Positions 5,496 through 6,314 of a DNA stretch of 6,314 nt are shown here, piece by piece. How positions within the stretch are numbered: position 1 is the first letter of the stretch; each line of letters begins with the position of its first letter. A program made the translations under genes and the position numbers. This stretch comes from Anaerolineales bacterium UBA4823 (GTDB lineage Bacteria > Chloroflexota > Anaerolineae > Anaerolineales > UBA4823), in assembly GCA_002402275.1 (NCBI GenBank), contig DHFN01000028.1, forward strand, positions 13,098 through 19,411. Direction: 5' to 3'. The notes beneath the pieces were generated by a model that was given only the letters and a program-made list of their open reading frames with translations, had not been told where the DNA came from and made no database searches.

Positions 5496-6314
5496 AAATG
5501 CAACTCTTGCCAAGCCACTTTAGTCACATTTTGGGCTTCAAAGCCCAGGCGTTTAAGCGTTTTTTGAAAAACCTCTGCATCTCCACTCGTAAAATATTGA
5601 TGGCTTGGGATGATGGTTTCAGAGTAAGTCCGTAAGTGATTCTGGTCAAGTAAACGAGCTACTTGTTTAGCGACTGCGGGAGCAGGATCGATGACACGGA
5701 CATTCTGTCCGGCAATTTCCTGGATTAAGGGAATAACAAAAGGGTAATGGGTACATCCCAAAACGATTGTGTCAATTCCTTCAGCGAGCATAGGCTGCAA
5801 AACACTCTGGAGGATTTGTCTGGTTGCGTCAGTTTCTAGGTCTCCAGATTCGATCTGGGCTACCAACCCCGGACAAGTGTTTTGTAATACCTTCACCCCG
5901 AGTCCAAATCGTTCAATCACCGAGGCATATAAAGCACCTTGAAACGTTGCTGGTGTGGCAAGTACTCCAACTACACCACTTCGGGTTTGCTCTGCAGCTG
6001 GTTTTATGGCTGGTTCCATCCCCACGATAGGAATATTTGGATGGCGTTGGCGCAGGAAATGAAGGGCAGCTGCCGAAGCAGTGTTACAAGCCAGTACGAT
6101 CATTTTTGCTGGTTGGTTTAAAAAAAAATCAATGATTGCGGTGACGAAATCGCGCACTTCTTCAAGGGAACGGGATCCATAAGGAACATGAGCCTGATCA
6201 GCTAAATAGAGGGTTGGTTCATTGGGGAGTAGTTTATGAATCTCGCCTAAAACACTCAAACCGCCAATTCCGGAATCAAAAACTGCAATAGGCTGAGAAT
6301 ATGAAGATGAGTGA
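5489..6314 (-). CDS. murI: Glutamate racemase, 5' end beyond the right edge
   Basis: Converts L-glutamate to D-glutamate for peptidoglycan stem peptides by a cofactor-free two-cysteine mechanism in the cytosol. About 274 residues are visible, close to the usual length of roughly 260-275. The frame has no stop to the window edge and no ATG near the expected N-terminus, so the true start lies outside. A TTG at 6259 is in frame, but choosing it would delete the conserved N-terminal IAVFDSGIGG, encoded by about 6260-6289, with its active-site-region Asp (visible residue 13). Other signatures, in visible numbering: VPYGSRS at 43-49, ACNTASA at 75-81 with catalytic Cys76, GMEPAIKPA at 98-106, GVLATPAT at 116-123, GCTHYPF at 186-192 with catalytic Cys187 followed by His189, and VIDPAPAV near 209. 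It converges on the flavin split-barrel gene with a 30-bp gap, and is probably not part of the carboxylase unit. Confidence 0.96.
   Translation of the reverse strand, partial: HSSSYSQPIAVFDSGIGGLSVLGEIHKLLPNEPTLYLADQAHVPYGSRSLEEVRDFVTAIIDFFLNQPAKMIVLACNTASAAALHFLRQRHPNIPIVGMEPAIKPAAEQTRSGVVGVLATPATFQGALYASVIERFGLGVKVLQNTCPGLVAQIESGDLETDATRQILQSVLQPMLAEGIDTIVLGCTHYPFVIPLIQEIAGQNVRVIDPAPAVAKQVARLLDQNHLRTYSETIIPSHQYFTSGDAEVFQKTLKRLGFEAQNVTKVAWQELHLD

Noticed and set aside
5824..6121. Two + strand reading frames opposite murI
   Set aside because: They lie opposite conserved murI motifs, and neither resembles a known protein.

Overview
The window is a piece of a bacterial chromosome of moderate G+C content, with short intergenic gaps. 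It carries a biotin-dependent acyl-CoA carboxylase locus, two accessory genes behind it, and a convergent glutamate racemase gene. MurI implies a peptidoglycan-making (or formerly peptidoglycan-making) bacterium. A carboxylase made of separate biotin carboxylase, BT-BCCP and carboxyltransferase chains would fit Chloroflexota (Anaerolineae-like) or related lineages. That taxonomic guess is an inference from gene content and style only.

Layout on the + strand: the 3' end of an unrecognised four-helix membrane protein (2-397) overlaps by 11 nt the carboxyltransferase (beta) subunit gene (387-1937). A 264-bp non-coding spacer (1938-2201) follows, with a weak promoter-like pair, nested inverted repeats, a T-box-like GGGGTGGCAACC motif and a clean 6-bp hairpin just before the next ribosome binding site. 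Then come biotin carboxylase (2202-3716), a biotin carboxyl carrier protein with a BT-like N-terminal domain (3721-4218), a CYTH-domain triphosphate-tunnel enzyme (4215-4838, ATGA overlap) and an FMN split-barrel (pyridoxamine 5'-phosphate oxidase-like, NimA-type) protein (4868-5458). On the - strand the glutamate racemase gene (5489-6314) converges on this set. Its 5' end lies beyond the right edge of the window.

How they work together: the biotin carboxylase uses ATP and bicarbonate to carboxylate the biotin on Lys131 of the carrier protein. The carboxyltransferase then moves the carboxyl group to an acyl-CoA. The arrangement is usually annotated as propionyl-CoA carboxylase. However, the known substrate-selecting position of the beta subunit is Ile (I409), not the Asp of strict propionyl-CoA enzymes, so acetyl-CoA or broad short-chain acyl-CoA use is plausible. 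The CYTH and flavin-barrel genes appear co-transcribed, but the sequence does not show a functional link to the carboxylase.

I found no convincing new biological system. The points most worth a second look are the Ile409 specificity switch, the structured spacer before accC, the split alpha subunit with near-overlapping stop and start, and the CYTH gene translationally coupled to the carrier-protein gene.
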